Shown piece by piece: positions 8,929 to 16,789 of a stretch of DNA of 64,000 bases. The stretch comes from Bradyrhizobium cenepequi. Its GTDB lineage: Bacteria; Pseudomonadota; Alphaproteobacteria; Rhizobiales; Xanthobacteraceae. The notes beneath the pieces are model-generated. The model did no database searches. It saw nothing but the letters and a program-made list of their open reading frames with translations, and was not told the origin of the DNA. Position numbers and translations under genes: made by a program. The stretch's first letter is position 1. Every line of letters begins with the position of its first letter. The stretch covers positions 62,001 to 126,000 of the forward strand of contig NZ_JAGKJI010000017.1 in NCBI RefSeq assembly GCF_020329485.1, in the 5' to 3' direction.

Positions 8929-9399
8929 TCATACTCCAAACCGGTGGCGATTTGTCAGGGCCCTGGCGGCCAGCGCCGTCAACGCGAGAACGATGACGAC
9001 AAGCGTCGAAAGCATCAGGCCGGTCGGTACCACAGCGGTATAACCGTCGCGGCTATGAACGAAGGCGTTGGTGAGCGCGAGCAAGACCGCGATCGCGTAG
9101 CCGATCGCGCGGGGCCAGGCCGGCCTGTCGATTCGCGTTCCGCCCACGAGATCGATCACGTAAGCAATAGCGGCCAGCCCCGCCATGATCAGGCCGGCGG
9201 TGATCAGCCAGATGGAGAACCTCTCCCACATCACATCGGGCATCTGCCAATAGACAATGTCTGTGACCAGAGCGCCCGCGAAATAGGCGGCGGAAAACGA
9301 CACCAGCATCCGGTGGAACGGTCGTCCACGCAGTCTCCGCGCTGGCCTCAAATCGACATCGCGTATAAAAGTTGTCGCCGTCACCGTAGTGTCCTGCAT
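8929..9399 (-). CDS. DUF2231 four-helix membrane protein
   Basis: 156 residues with about four hydrophobic segments (FSAAYFAGALVTDIVYW, FSIWLITAGLIMAGLAAIAYV, AIGYAIAVLLALTNAFVHSRDG, LMLSTLVVIVLALTALAA), including the FVHSRDGY motif common in DUF2231. This family sits beside sorbosone dehydrogenases and cytochromes in many proteobacteria and is thought to be a heme-binding or electron-transfer membrane partner, though this is not proven. Its stop overlaps the start region of the downstream dehydrogenase, so the two form one unit. Confidence 0.85.
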   Translation of the reverse strand: MQDTTVTATTFIRDVDLRPARRLRGRPFHRMLVSFSAAYFAGALVTDIVYWQMPDVMWERFSIWLITAGLIMAGLAAIAYVIDLVGGTRIDRPAWPRAIGYAIAVLLALTNAFVHSRDGYTAVVPTGLMLSTLVVIVLALTALAARALTNRHRFGV

Positions 9400-9454
9400 G
9401 CCTCAATCCTTCGCAACGATCCGCGCATCTGCGCCCCCGCCCCGACTTTCGGGC

Positions 9455-9497
9455 ATTTAGTCGCCTTCAAACCTGAATCCTCTAAATTCGAGTTTAG
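9455..9497 (-). promoter_or_regulatory. Dyad promoter for the DUF2231/dehydrogenase operon
   Basis: CTAAA-TTCGAG-TTTAG at 9482-9497 is a perfect 5-6-5 dyad. On the minus strand it continues TTTAGAGG and, exactly 20 nt after the TTTAGA element, reaches CTAAAT at 9460-9455, a possible -10 box. It lies 83 bp before the start at 9399. Confidence 0.55.
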
Positions 9498-9594
9498 TCT
9501 TCTGAGATCAATTTTGGCGGCTCACCCGCGCCGCGAGATTTTGCACTTCGACGTTGTACCGGTAGTGCACGGGTGCTCGCGGTCCAAATCCCGA

Positions 9595-9614
9595 CTACTT
9601 CGAGTCTGGTCTTC
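9595..9614 (+). repeat. Decayed copy of the 9482 dyad region
   Basis: CTACTTCGAGTCTGGTCTTC followed by AGAAATC matches CTAAATTCGAGTTTAGTCTTC plus TGAGATC at 9482-9508 with one gap and a few substitutions, 113 bp apart. It looks like a local duplication whose second copy has lost the dyad. Confidence 0.5.
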
Positions 9615-9833
9615 AGAAATCGATCGCGGATAGGGCAATCCCAACCGCTCGGCGCGCGAGCGGGAGGCGTAAGATGCTAAAGAGGTTCCCACTCGAATTA
9701 ATCACGGCGATTCCGGCCGCAGCCTCGGCGCCGGAGAGGACGGTGGCCGGCACGATCCGGAATACCGGGAGGTTAGCGAAAATGCCGAGGCGAAGGTTAG
9801 CGAAGAGTCTCGTTCACCTCCGCCCTCACAACA

Positions 9834-9876
9834 CTAAACGCCAATTTAGTTGGGAGCCCGCAGCGCGTCGCTACAT
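9834..9876 (+). promoter_or_regulatory. Dyad promoter for pqqA
   Basis: CTAAA-CGCCAA-TTTAG (9834-9849) is a perfect dyad. TTTAGT ends at 9850 and CTACAT starts 20 nt later at 9871. This places the dyad centre at about -41.5 if CTACAT is the -10 box. The pqqA ATG is at 9927. Confidence 0.6.
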
Positions 9877-9926
9877 AGAGGAGAAGATGACGACGGCAAT
9901 CGCGCCGCGGACAAAGGAGTTCTCAA

Positions 9927-10007
9927 ATGGCCTGGAAAACACCGAAGATTTTTGAACTGCAAGTTGGCATGGAAATCAACATGTACGCCTGCGCAACGAG
10001 CAAGTAG
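9927..10007 (+). CDS. pqqA: Orphan PQQ precursor peptide PqqA
   Basis: A 26-residue peptide starting MAWKTPKIFELQ and continuing VGMEINMYACATSK. This matches the standard PqqA pattern, including the Glu16-x3-Tyr20 pair that PqqE and its partners cross-link to make pyrroloquinoline quinone. A strong AAAGGAG sits seven bases before the ATG. PqqA is the ribosomally made substrate from which the cofactor is cut. No pqqB, C, D or E is present in the window, so the modifying enzymes must be encoded elsewhere and this is an extra or detached precursor gene. It has its own dyad promoter and is close to a possible PQQ-dependent sugar dehydrogenase. Recognition rests on length and residues alone, but the match is close. 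Confidence 0.9.
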   Translation: MAWKTPKIFELQVGMEINMYACATSK

Positions 10008-10116
10008 CTTCGGCAACACCGTTAGGCCAAGCACCGGGTACGGTCCCTCGGGGGGCCGTGAAGTTTGTCCCCGGAGGAAGGTGCAGCCTGCATCCAACGC
10101 TTCAGGATGAAGCGCC

Positions 10117-10428
10117 ATGACACTTGTTCCTGACTTCGTTCATCGCAAAACTACAAGGGATCTGGACTGGGGCAAGCTCTTTGCGAGACGCCGTGGATCG
10201 TCACGCACCCACGATGTGATTGTTGCTGCCACGATGCTCGCATTGCTTGTCGTGGCAATCGCGACCCGCGCCACCATCTCTGATGAAATCGCGGATAGCA
10301 ACGTGGATCGCCAGAGTTATGTTGCGTTTGTGCTCGACGTCGTCGCAACCCTGGGCTTGAGCATTGGACTGGCGTTGCTGCTGTTCTCCAGTCGCGCCCG
10401 CGCTGACGACGAAGGAGCGGGGTTATGA
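10117..10428 (+). CDS. Small membrane protein upstream of multicopper oxidase
   Basis: 103 residues with two predicted membrane helices (DVIVAATMLALLVVAIATRA and VAFVLDVVATLGLSIGLALLLF) and a basic N-terminal tail. No family recognised. The stop overlaps the start of the multicopper oxidase by 4 nt (ATGA), so the two are translationally coupled and it probably helps that oxidase, as an anchor or electron partner. Confidence 0.75.
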   Translation: MTLVPDFVHRKTTRDLDWGKLFARRRGSSRTHDVIVAATMLALLVVAIATRATISDEIADSNVDRQSYVAFVLDVVATLGLSIGLALLLFSSRARADDEGAGL

Positions 10429-11945
10429 GCAACCCCTTCTCGCGCCGCCGATTTCTGCATACTGCACTTGCTGCGAGCGTACTGCCGATCTTGCCCGATG
10501 CCGCGCGCGGGGCTCCGCCTGCTCCCAAGCGTCTTGTCGCAGGAACGCGCATGCTGGAGGTGAACGGCCGACCAGCCAAAGTCTTCGGGCTGACAGGTCC
10601 GGACGGGCGTCCCGGCATTCGCCTCGCTGCGGGTGAACGATTTCGCGTGGAGCTCGCCAACGAATCCGGCGCACGCACTCTTGTCCACTGGCATGGGCAG
10701 CTTCCACCCTGGACGCAGGATGGTTTTCCCTGGCCGCAGACCCCGCCGATCGCAAACGGCGCTGTTCAATCTTATGACTATGCTCCGATTCCCGGCACGT
10801 ACTGGATGCACTCGCATCACGATGTGCAGGAGCAGAGCCTGATGACCGCGCCCCTTATCGTCCATAGAGACGCGGAGCTTCGCGAGGATCGCCAGGACGT
10901 CGTCCTCATGCTGCATGACTTCACCTTCCGAACGCCGCAGGAGGTGCTCGCGGGTCTCACTGGCACGAGCGTCGCCGCTGCACAGGCCGTGGCGCGCAAG
11001 GCCGAGGAGGCCCCAGCTAGCAAGGGCGACGCCACTGCACCCAAACCACGCGTCGTGAAAACGGACGCCGATGTGCCAGGCGTAGCAATGCCCGGAATGA
11101 CCGTGCCAGCACCAGGCGACACGCAAATGCACATGGATCTGAATGACGTTCACTACGACGCGTTCCTTGCCAATGATCGAACCTTGGCAGATCCCGAGAT
11201 CGTGCCCGTCGAACGCGGCGGTCGCATACGCCTCCGGGTCATCAATGGCGCGTCCTCAAGTCAGTTCTGGGTCGACCTCGGTGAACTCGTCGGCCGCGTG
11301 GTCGCGACCGATGGCCATCCCGCACATGCAGTGGCGGGCAACCGCTTTCCGCTCGCGATGGCCCAACGCCTCGATATACTCATCGATTTACCGGGGGCCG
11401 GCGCGTTTCCCATTCTTGCACAACTGGAAGGCGACAGCCGGCAGACGGGGATCGTCCTGGCCACGCCAGGTGCGCGCATTCCGCGGATAGCCGACGGCGC
11501 GCAAGCCGCCCCGCCGGTCGACCTGTCGCTGGAGGCCCGGCTTATGGCCGTGGAGCCGCTGCCGCCGCGCTCCGCGGATATCGTCCAGACCATCGTTCTC
11601 GGTGGCGGAATGAAGCCATATGCATGGTCCATGAACGGCGAGTATTGGCCGCGGGTCTCGCCGCTCATGCTCACAAAGGGACAACGCGTCGAGATCGATC
11701 TGGTCAACCGCACCATGATGGCGCATCCGATCCATCTGCACGGCCATGTGTTCCAGGTGATCGCTATTGATGGGCAACCGATTCACGGGGCCGTGCGCGA
11801 CACGCTCCTGGTGATGCCGATGGGCCGGGTCCGGATTGCTTTCGACGCCGACAATCCGGGACGATGGGCGTTGCACTGTCACAATCTCTACCACATGGTT
11901 ACCGGCATGATGACAGAGTTCAGATATCCGGGAATTGTCATTTGA
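10425..11945 (+). CDS. Exported multicopper oxidase (CopA/CueO type)
   Basis: 506 residues, Tat-type signal SRRRFLHTALAASVLP. Three cupredoxin domains. All copper-site motifs are visible: HWHG at about residues 88-91, HSHH at 129-132, HPIHLHGH in the C-terminal third and HCHNLYHMVTGM near the end, giving type 1, 2 and 3 copper. The final Met in that motif fits a type 1 axial ligand. Between domains 1 and 2 is a Met/His-containing segment (AMPGMTVPAPGDTQMHMD) like the methionine-rich parts of copper-detoxifying oxidases. It likely oxidises Cu(I) or phenolic or metal substrates in the periplasm with O2. It is coupled to the preceding membrane protein. Confidence 0.92.
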   Translation: MSNPFSRRRFLHTALAASVLPILPDAARGAPPAPKRLVAGTRMLEVNGRPAKVFGLTGPDGRPGIRLAAGERFRVELANESGARTLVHWHGQLPPWTQDGFPWPQTPPIANGAVQSYDYAPIPGTYWMHSHHDVQEQSLMTAPLIVHRDAELREDRQDVVLMLHDFTFRTPQEVLAGLTGTSVAAAQAVARKAEEAPASKGDATAPKPRVVKTDADVPGVAMPGMTVPAPGDTQMHMDLNDVHYDAFLANDRTLADPEIVPVERGGRIRLRVINGASSSQFWVDLGELVGRVVATDGHPAHAVAGNRFPLAMAQRLDILIDLPGAGAFPILAQLEGDSRQTGIVLATPGARIPRIADGAQAAPPVDLSLEARLMAVEPLPPRSADIVQTIVLGGGMKPYAWSMNGEYWPRVSPLMLTKGQRVEIDLVNRTMMAHPIHLHGHVFQVIAIDGQPIHGAVRDTLLVMPMGRVRIAFDADNPGRWALHCHNLYHMVTGMMTEFRYPGIVI

Positions 11946-12008
11946 CGGTCCGCTTCGTCTCCAGCCCGTCACAGGTGGTCGCGAACTGTTCGATGTGAAG
12001 GACACAGC

Positions 12009-12395
12009 ATGATGCTCGATTGGAACGACTATCGCAAACAACTGGCGGCCGGCGTCAAAGAAATCGGCCAACTCAGCCCCGACACGATCAAGGGATATAT
12101 GGCCCTGAGTGCGGCTGGCCAAAAGACGGATCTGCTTGGCGCAAAAGTCCGCGAACTCATCGCTCTGGCGGTGGCCGTCACCTTGCGTTGCGACGGTTGC
12201 ATTACGGTGCATACTGAGGCCGCAATCAAACGCGGCGCGACCAAGGAAGAGATTGCCGAAGCTCTGGGAGTCGCCACGGCCGTCAACGCCGGGGCTGCGC
12301 TTGTCTACTCCGCACGTGTGATAGATGCGTTCAACGAATATCCGAGCGCTGCCTCGCCGCGCACGCCGGATTCCCTCGCCAATCCGCGGGGGTAA
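12009..12395 (+). CDS. AhpD-like / carboxymuconolactone decarboxylase family protein
   Basis: 128 residues. The helical CMD fold carries LRCDGCITVHTEAAIKRGAT, with the redox CxxC and following His of AhpD-type alkylhydroperoxidases, and EALGVATAVNAGAALVYSAR after it. It probably reduces peroxides in the cytoplasm. AAGGA precedes two adjacent ATGs. It lies between the multicopper oxidase and the HPP protein, all on the same strand with short gaps. A fragment of a second copy is at 42058-42141. Confidence 0.88.
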   Translation: MMLDWNDYRKQLAAGVKEIGQLSPDTIKGYMALSAAGQKTDLLGAKVRELIALAVAVTLRCDGCITVHTEAAIKRGATKEEIAEALGVATAVNAGAALVYSARVIDAFNEYPSAASPRTPDSLANPRG

Positions 12396-12401
12396 ACTCG
12401 G

Positions 12402-12890
12402 ATGCTCGACCGCGTGCTCAAGTCTTGGTGCACGCTGCATCGCCCTGATATATTCGGTTGCCCCTGGATGGCCGGGCTGCTCAGCTTTTTGACCTGGCTC
12501 CATTTTCGAGATGTCGGGCTCTTCCTGATCCCGCCTTTCGCGGCGACACTGACGATCCTGGTCTATCTGCCGAATGTCCCGATCGCCCAACCCATCGCAG
12601 TGGTGTTCGGCTCGGTATTCGGCGCTGCGATAGGTACCGTGCTCAGCGTGGTACTTGGCTTCGGTCCCGGCACAGCGCTGCTGGCAGCGCTCGCCGCGAT
12701 GATCATCCTGCCCTTGCTCCGGGTCTTTCATCCGCCAGCGGTTGCTCTGGCGATGTGTCCTGCTCTGTTGCACTCCGGACCATGGTTTGCGTTTCCGGTC
12801 GTGTTGCCCTTCACGCTTGTCGCGGTGATCTCTCGCGCGGTGCTGAGCCGCCTGGTCAGCAACTGGTCGCAATACCCTGCGCCGTTCTGA
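12402..12890 (+). CDS. HPP-family integral membrane protein
   Basis: 162 residues, four to five membrane helices, with the family signature RVFHPPAVALAMCPAL; the pattern PNVPIAQPIAVVFGSVFGA is also typical. Some HPP proteins have been implicated in nitrite transport, but most have no assigned function. It starts six bases after the preceding gene ends, so the two share a transcript. Confidence 0.85.
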   Translation: MLDRVLKSWCTLHRPDIFGCPWMAGLLSFLTWLHFRDVGLFLIPPFAATLTILVYLPNVPIAQPIAVVFGSVFGAAIGTVLSVVLGFGPGTALLAALAAMIILPLLRVFHPPAVALAMCPALLHSGPWFAFPVVLPFTLVAVISRAVLSRLVSNWSQYPAPF

Positions 12891-13001
12891 GCTGCCTGCC
12901 GGGTGTTCTGTACGGGAAGATCGCCCGTCGGACGTCAGGCAGCACGGGCGTCACCGTGTGCAAACGGAGACGCCCGCGGCCGAACAATTGGTCCAATGCG
13001 A

Positions 13002-14462
13002 CTACTCGGCCGCCAGCACACTGTGTTCCAGCCCGAGGGCTTTGGCGACGCCAGCGCCGTACGCAGGATCGGCACGGGTGCAATTGACGACGTGGCGCTG
13101 CTTGATGTGCAGCTTGGCATCGCCCATTGCGCGCGCCGTGTTTTCGAACAGCGCCCGGCGCTGCGCCGTGCTCATTTTTCGGAATAGGTTGCCCGGCTGC
13201 TCCCAGTGATCATCGTCGACGCGATGATCGAAGTGCGCCGCTTCGCCCTCGATCGGCATGGGCGGCTCGGCGAAATCGGGCTGGTTGTCCCAAAGTCCTG
13301 CACTGTTGGGATTATAGGTAAGCGCTCCGCCCGAATTGCCGTCGGTGCGCATCTTGCCATCGCGGTGATAGCTGCGGAACGGGCATTGGGGGGCATTGAC
13401 CGGGATGTGGTTGAAATTGATACCGAGCCGGTAGCGCTGGGTGTCGCCATAGGAGAACAGTCTTCCCTGGAGCATCTTGTCCGGCGAGAAACCGATGCCG
13501 GGCACGATGTTGGCGGGTGAGAAGGCCGCCTGTTCCACTTCCGCGAAATAGTTCTCCGGATAGCGGTTGAGCTCCATCACGCCGACCTCGATTAGCGGAT
13601 ACTCCGCCTTCGGCCAGACCTTCGTCACGTCGAAAGGATTGTGCCGATGCGTCTTCGCCTGAGCGTCAGTCATCACCTGAATGAAAAGCGTCCATCGCGG
13701 AAAGTCGTCCTCCTCGATCGCGTTGAGGAGGTCGCGGCCGTTGCTTTCGCGATCCCTGGCGACGATGGCCTCGGCCTCCGCGTCGGTGAGGTTCGCGATT
13801 CCCTGCTGGGTGCGGAAGTGAAACTTGACCCAGACACGTTCATTGGCGGCATTGATCATCGAGTAGGTATGGCTGCCGAAGAGATGCATGTTGCGGAAGC
13901 TCTTCGGGATGCCGCGATCGGACATGGTGATGGTGACCTGATGCAGCGCCTCGGGGAGCAGCGTCCAGAAATCCCAATTGTTGTCCGCGCTGCGCAGCCC
14001 GGTGCGCGGGTCGCGCTTGATGGCATGGTTGAGATCCGAGAACCGCAGCGGGTCGCGGAAGAAGAATACCGGCGTGTTGTTGCCGACGATGTCCCAGTTG
14101 CCCTCCTCGGTGTAGAACTTGAGGGCGGTACCGCGAATGTCGCGTTCCGCATCGGCCGCGCCGCGCTCGCCGGCGACGGTCGAGAAGCGCGCGAACATCG
14201 GTGTCTGCTTCCCGATCTTCGAGAAAATCCTGGCCTTGGTCAAACGGGTGATGTCGTGGGTCACCGTGAAGGCGCCGTAGGCACCCCAGCCCTTGGCGTG
14301 CATACGCCGCTCCGGGATCACCTCCCGGTCGAAATGCGCCATCTTCTCGATCAGCCAGATATCCTGCAGCAGCGCCGGACCGCGTCGACCGGCCGTCATG
14401 ATGTTGGTGTTGTCTGCGACCGGCGCCCCGGTTGCGTTCGTAAACAGTTTCTCTGTAGCCAT
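13002..14462 (-). CDS. Monofunctional heme catalase (small-subunit type), copy 1
   Basis: 486 residues. Catalytic His55 in RRMHAKGWGAYG, the essential Asn128 in DIVGNNTPVFF and the heme-ligand Tyr in RLFSYGDTQRYRLG (near residue 338) are all present, as is the signature FSTVAGERGAAD. No signal peptide, so cytoplasmic. It breaks down hydrogen peroxide. AGGAG precedes the ATG. It is clearly paralogous to the catalase at 58431 (VAGERGAADAERD, ENYFAEVEQA-SPANIVPGI in both) but different enough not to be a recent copy. Confidence 0.95.
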   Translation of the reverse strand: MATEKLFTNATGAPVADNTNIMTAGRRGPALLQDIWLIEKMAHFDREVIPERRMHAKGWGAYGAFTVTHDITRLTKARIFSKIGKQTPMFARFSTVAGERGAADAERDIRGTALKFYTEEGNWDIVGNNTPVFFFRDPLRFSDLNHAIKRDPRTGLRSADNNWDFWTLLPEALHQVTITMSDRGIPKSFRNMHLFGSHTYSMINAANERVWVKFHFRTQQGIANLTDAEAEAIVARDRESNGRDLLNAIEEDDFPRWTLFIQVMTDAQAKTHRHNPFDVTKVWPKAEYPLIEVGVMELNRYPENYFAEVEQAAFSPANIVPGIGFSPDKMLQGRLFSYGDTQRYRLGINFNHIPVNAPQCPFRSYHRDGKMRTDGNSGGALTYNPNSAGLWDNQPDFAEPPMPIEGEAAHFDHRVDDDHWEQPGNLFRKMSTAQRRALFENTARAMGDAKLHIKQRHVVNCTRADPAYGAGVAKALGLEHSVLAAE

Positions 14463-14573
14463 GATCAGCTCCTCTGTTGTGTTAAATCGCGTACGCAGTC
14501 ATTGAGCCTGCCTGTTCGGCCGACGTTTGGAACAGCGTCAGTGCTTTGCTTTCGATCGTACGGGTAGCGGGGC

Positions 14574-15233
14574 TTACCCGCGCCAGGCAGATCCTCGGAT
14601 GACGCTGCAGAAATTGCTGCGATGGAAGTGTGGATCCTTGTCCGCGAGCACGTCTGCATTGACGTTGCCGAAGGTCGTCTTCGGCTTGTGCTTGTTGCCG
14701 TCGTAGAAGGCTTGGATGATGTCTTCTTTGAAACGCGCGCTACGCGGATGGGCATGCACCACCGCCTCGCGCTCGGCGGCGCTGTATTCGGGATAAGCCA
14801 GTCCCATCACATCCATTTCGACGCCGGCCGTCACCAGAGCTACGACCGGGTGCATGTGCTGGGGGATACCCGGCGTCGTATGCAAGGCGATCGCGGTCCA
14901 GACGGTTTCAATGTCTTGTTGATGGACTCCGTGGCTTCGCAGGAAGTCGCGTGCGGCATTTGCGCTGTCAACCTCGAAGCGTTCCTGCGTGCTGCTGTGC
15001 TGATGGGTCAAACCCATGTCGTGGAACATCGCGCCGGTGTAGAGCAATTCGGGATCGAACTTGAGGCCGCGGCTCTTTCCCGCGAGCCCGCCGAAGTAAT
15101 AGACGCGGCTGGAATGATGGAAGAGCAGCGGCGTTTCGGTATCGCGCACCAATTCAGTGACAGCGCGGGCGAGCTTGCTGTCGGGAACTTTGATCCCCGC
15201 AATCGACGAGGTCGCTATCAAGGTCGAAGTCAT
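14574..15233 (-). CDS. HD-domain protein, cyanamide-hydratase-like
   Basis: 219 residues from the ATG at 15233, preceded by GGAGAAGG; upstream in-frame codons lack such a site. Metal ligands of the HD fold are visible: FHHSSRVYYFG, MFHDMGLTHQH and IALHTTPGIP. This arrangement matches the cyanamide hydratase (Ddi2/Cah)-like branch of HD hydrolases; many bacterial members have other, unknown substrates. It lies between a catalase and a divergent GlxA-type regulator whose start is 118 bp away, so that regulator may control it. Confidence 0.82.
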   Translation of the reverse strand: MTSTLIATSSIAGIKVPDSKLARAVTELVRDTETPLLFHHSSRVYYFGGLAGKSRGLKFDPELLYTGAMFHDMGLTHQHSSTQERFEVDSANAARDFLRSHGVHQQDIETVWTAIALHTTPGIPQHMHPVVALVTAGVEMDVMGLAYPEYSAAEREAVVHAHPRSARFKEDIIQAFYDGNKHKPKTTFGNVNADVLADKDPHFHRSNFCSVIRGSAWRG

Positions 15234-15351
15234 GGGCCTTCTCCAGTGTGATCCATTGCCGGAAAAGTTGGTCGCGTCGTTGTCCAGCTGCCACCGATGC
15301 ACTACGTCGAAATCTGCCATTATCGGTCCAAAACAGACACGCCGGTTGCCT

Positions 15352-16341
15352 ATGCCGAAAGCCAACTCTCAGAAGCCAGTCACCCGCACGATCGCGATCC
15401 TCGCGCTGCCAGGCGTCCAGCTTCTCGACGTATCAGGCCCGCTTGATGTGTTCGCCGAAGCCAATGTGCAGGCCGGCAGGGAGTCCTACCGACTGCGCGT
15501 GATTGCCACCGCCGCTGGCGACATCCGCTCGTCCTCCGGCGCACGGCTGCTGCCGGATGGCGTTATCGGCCACATGCACTTTGAGGCGATCGACACGCTC
15601 TTGATCGCCGGTTCGCCGAATGCCGCGCAGATGCAACTCGATCACCTGATCGTGAGCTGGCTGCGGCGGGTCGCTTCGACCGCGCGACGCTACGGCTCGG
15701 TGTGCAGCGGCGCCTTTTTCCTGGGCGCGGCGGGCTTGCTCGACGGCAAGCACGTGACCACGCACTGGGCGGTCGCCGAGCGGCTTGCGCGGGCCTATCC
15801 TTTAACCAAGTTGGACGCCGACGCCATTCATGTACGCGACGGCAGACTGCGCACGGCGGCTGGCGTCACCGCCGGGCTCGATCTCGCCTTGGCGCTTGTC
15901 GAGGAAGACCTTGGTCGCGATATCGCCAAGCGCGTGGCGAGCCAGCTCGTGATGTTCTTCAGGCGCCCCGGCGGCCAATTGCAGTTCAGCCGCAAGGGCG
16001 AGGTGGCGCCTTTGGGACGTTCAGCGCTGCAGCAGGTCCAGCGCTTTATCGCCGCGCACCCCGCCGACAATCATGGTGTCGACAAGCTCGCCGCGCGCGC
16101 GGGCCTGAGCCCACGCCATTTCGCGCGGCTGTTTCGACATGAGGTTGGGATGACCCCGGCAGCGTGGGTCGAAACCGCGCGTGTCTCCACCGCTCGGCGG
16201 CTCCTGGAGACGGGACGCAACGCGCCCAAGCAGGTGGCGGTACAGTGCGGCTTCGCCAACGCGGACACGCTGCGCCGCGTCTTTGTTCGCCATATCGGTG
16301 TGACACCTGCCGTGTATCGCAAGCGATACGGGCACGGTTAA
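15352..16341 (+). CDS. GlxA-family transcriptional regulator (DJ-1/PfpI plus AraC)
   Basis: 329 residues. Residues about 12-180 form a DJ-1/PfpI-type class I amidotransferase-like domain (AILALPGVQLLDVSGPLDVF; nucleophile-elbow-like YGSVCSGAFFLGAAGLLDG). Residues about 225-325 form an AraC-type double helix-turn-helix (LAARAGLSPRHFARLFRHEV and VAVQCGFANADTLRRVFVRH). Members usually act as ligand-sensing activators of neighbouring catabolic genes. I chose the ATG at 15352 because the amidotransferase domain begins just after it. Divergent to the HD-domain gene. Confidence 0.92.
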   Translation: MPKANSQKPVTRTIAILALPGVQLLDVSGPLDVFAEANVQAGRESYRLRVIATAAGDIRSSSGARLLPDGVIGHMHFEAIDTLLIAGSPNAAQMQLDHLIVSWLRRVASTARRYGSVCSGAFFLGAAGLLDGKHVTTHWAVAERLARAYPLTKLDADAIHVRDGRLRTAAGVTAGLDLALALVEEDLGRDIAKRVASQLVMFFRRPGGQLQFSRKGEVAPLGRSALQQVQRFIAAHPADNHGVDKLAARAGLSPRHFARLFRHEVGMTPAAWVETARVSTARRLLETGRNAPKQVAVQCGFANADTLRRVFVRHIGVTPAVYRKRYGHG

Positions 16342-16372
16342 CCCGATCGCCGCGAACGGTGCGGGATGATTA

Positions 16373-16416
16373 CTAAACTACTATTTAATGGCGCGATCTG
16401 GTTTCGGGGCCTAGAC
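16373..16416 (+). promoter_or_regulatory. Dyad promoter with no obvious gene directly downstream
   Basis: CTAAA-CTACTA-TTTAA at 16373-16388, then TGG, and CTAGAC at 16411-16416, 21 nt after TTTAAT. The first gene downstream begins at 16790. Confidence 0.5.
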
Positions 16417-16651
16417 CATGCTTGGAACAGCCGCGCCGCGCTTGTCCCTCGCGGCGTTATCATGCGGTTGTGCGGCGGACGGCGTGCGCCACGCCTTAGT
16501 CCCTCCTCCCTGCAGGAGGCGGGCGCGCGTCGTCCGACTTTTTTGGAGTAACAGCGCGTCTGCAGCCGCGATCAGTCTCTGCGTGAGCTGGTCCGAAAAA
16601 ATCGGCCAGCGGCGTTCCAGTGCGACGTGCCGAGTGAAGCATCCTGGCTTC

Positions 16652-16667
16652 GTGAATTCGAATTTAA
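16652..16667 (+). promoter_or_regulatory. Dyad element upstream of the glycine-rich protein
   Basis: GTGAA-TTCGAA-TTTAA, with a central palindrome GAATTCGAATT shared with the site at 17384. It ends 123 bp before the ATG at 16790. No clear CTA box at the standard spacing. Confidence 0.4.
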
Positions 16668-16789
16668 TAGAGGCGAGAACCAAGCATCCCCATCTTCGCT
16701 CCATCGTGGCGGTGGCGTTTGCCTTCCGCGGAAGCGCCGGCGCGAGAAGACCTGTGGCGGATAGTCCGCCAATTCCAAAGGAGAATATC

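Larger units (their letters stand above)
16342..16789. other. Intergenic region with two dyad elements and a hairpin
   Basis: No protein is supported here. It contains dyads at 16373 and 16652 and a GC-rich hairpin CCTCCT-ccctgc-AGGAGG near 16503-16520. The distance from the first dyad promoter (16411) to the next gene leaves about 370 bp that could hold a small RNA or a lost gene. Confidence 0.4.

Noticed and set aside
11388..12872. Long minus-strand open frame (494 codons) opposite the multicopper oxidase, AhpD-like and HPP genes
   Set aside because: It spans three well-supported genes on the other strand and has Arg/Gln/His-rich antisense composition; a GC-rich shadow.
16418..16789. Upstream extension of the glycine-rich protein frame
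   Set aside because: The signal peptide and AAAGGAG site place the start at 16790; the extension has no protein-like features.
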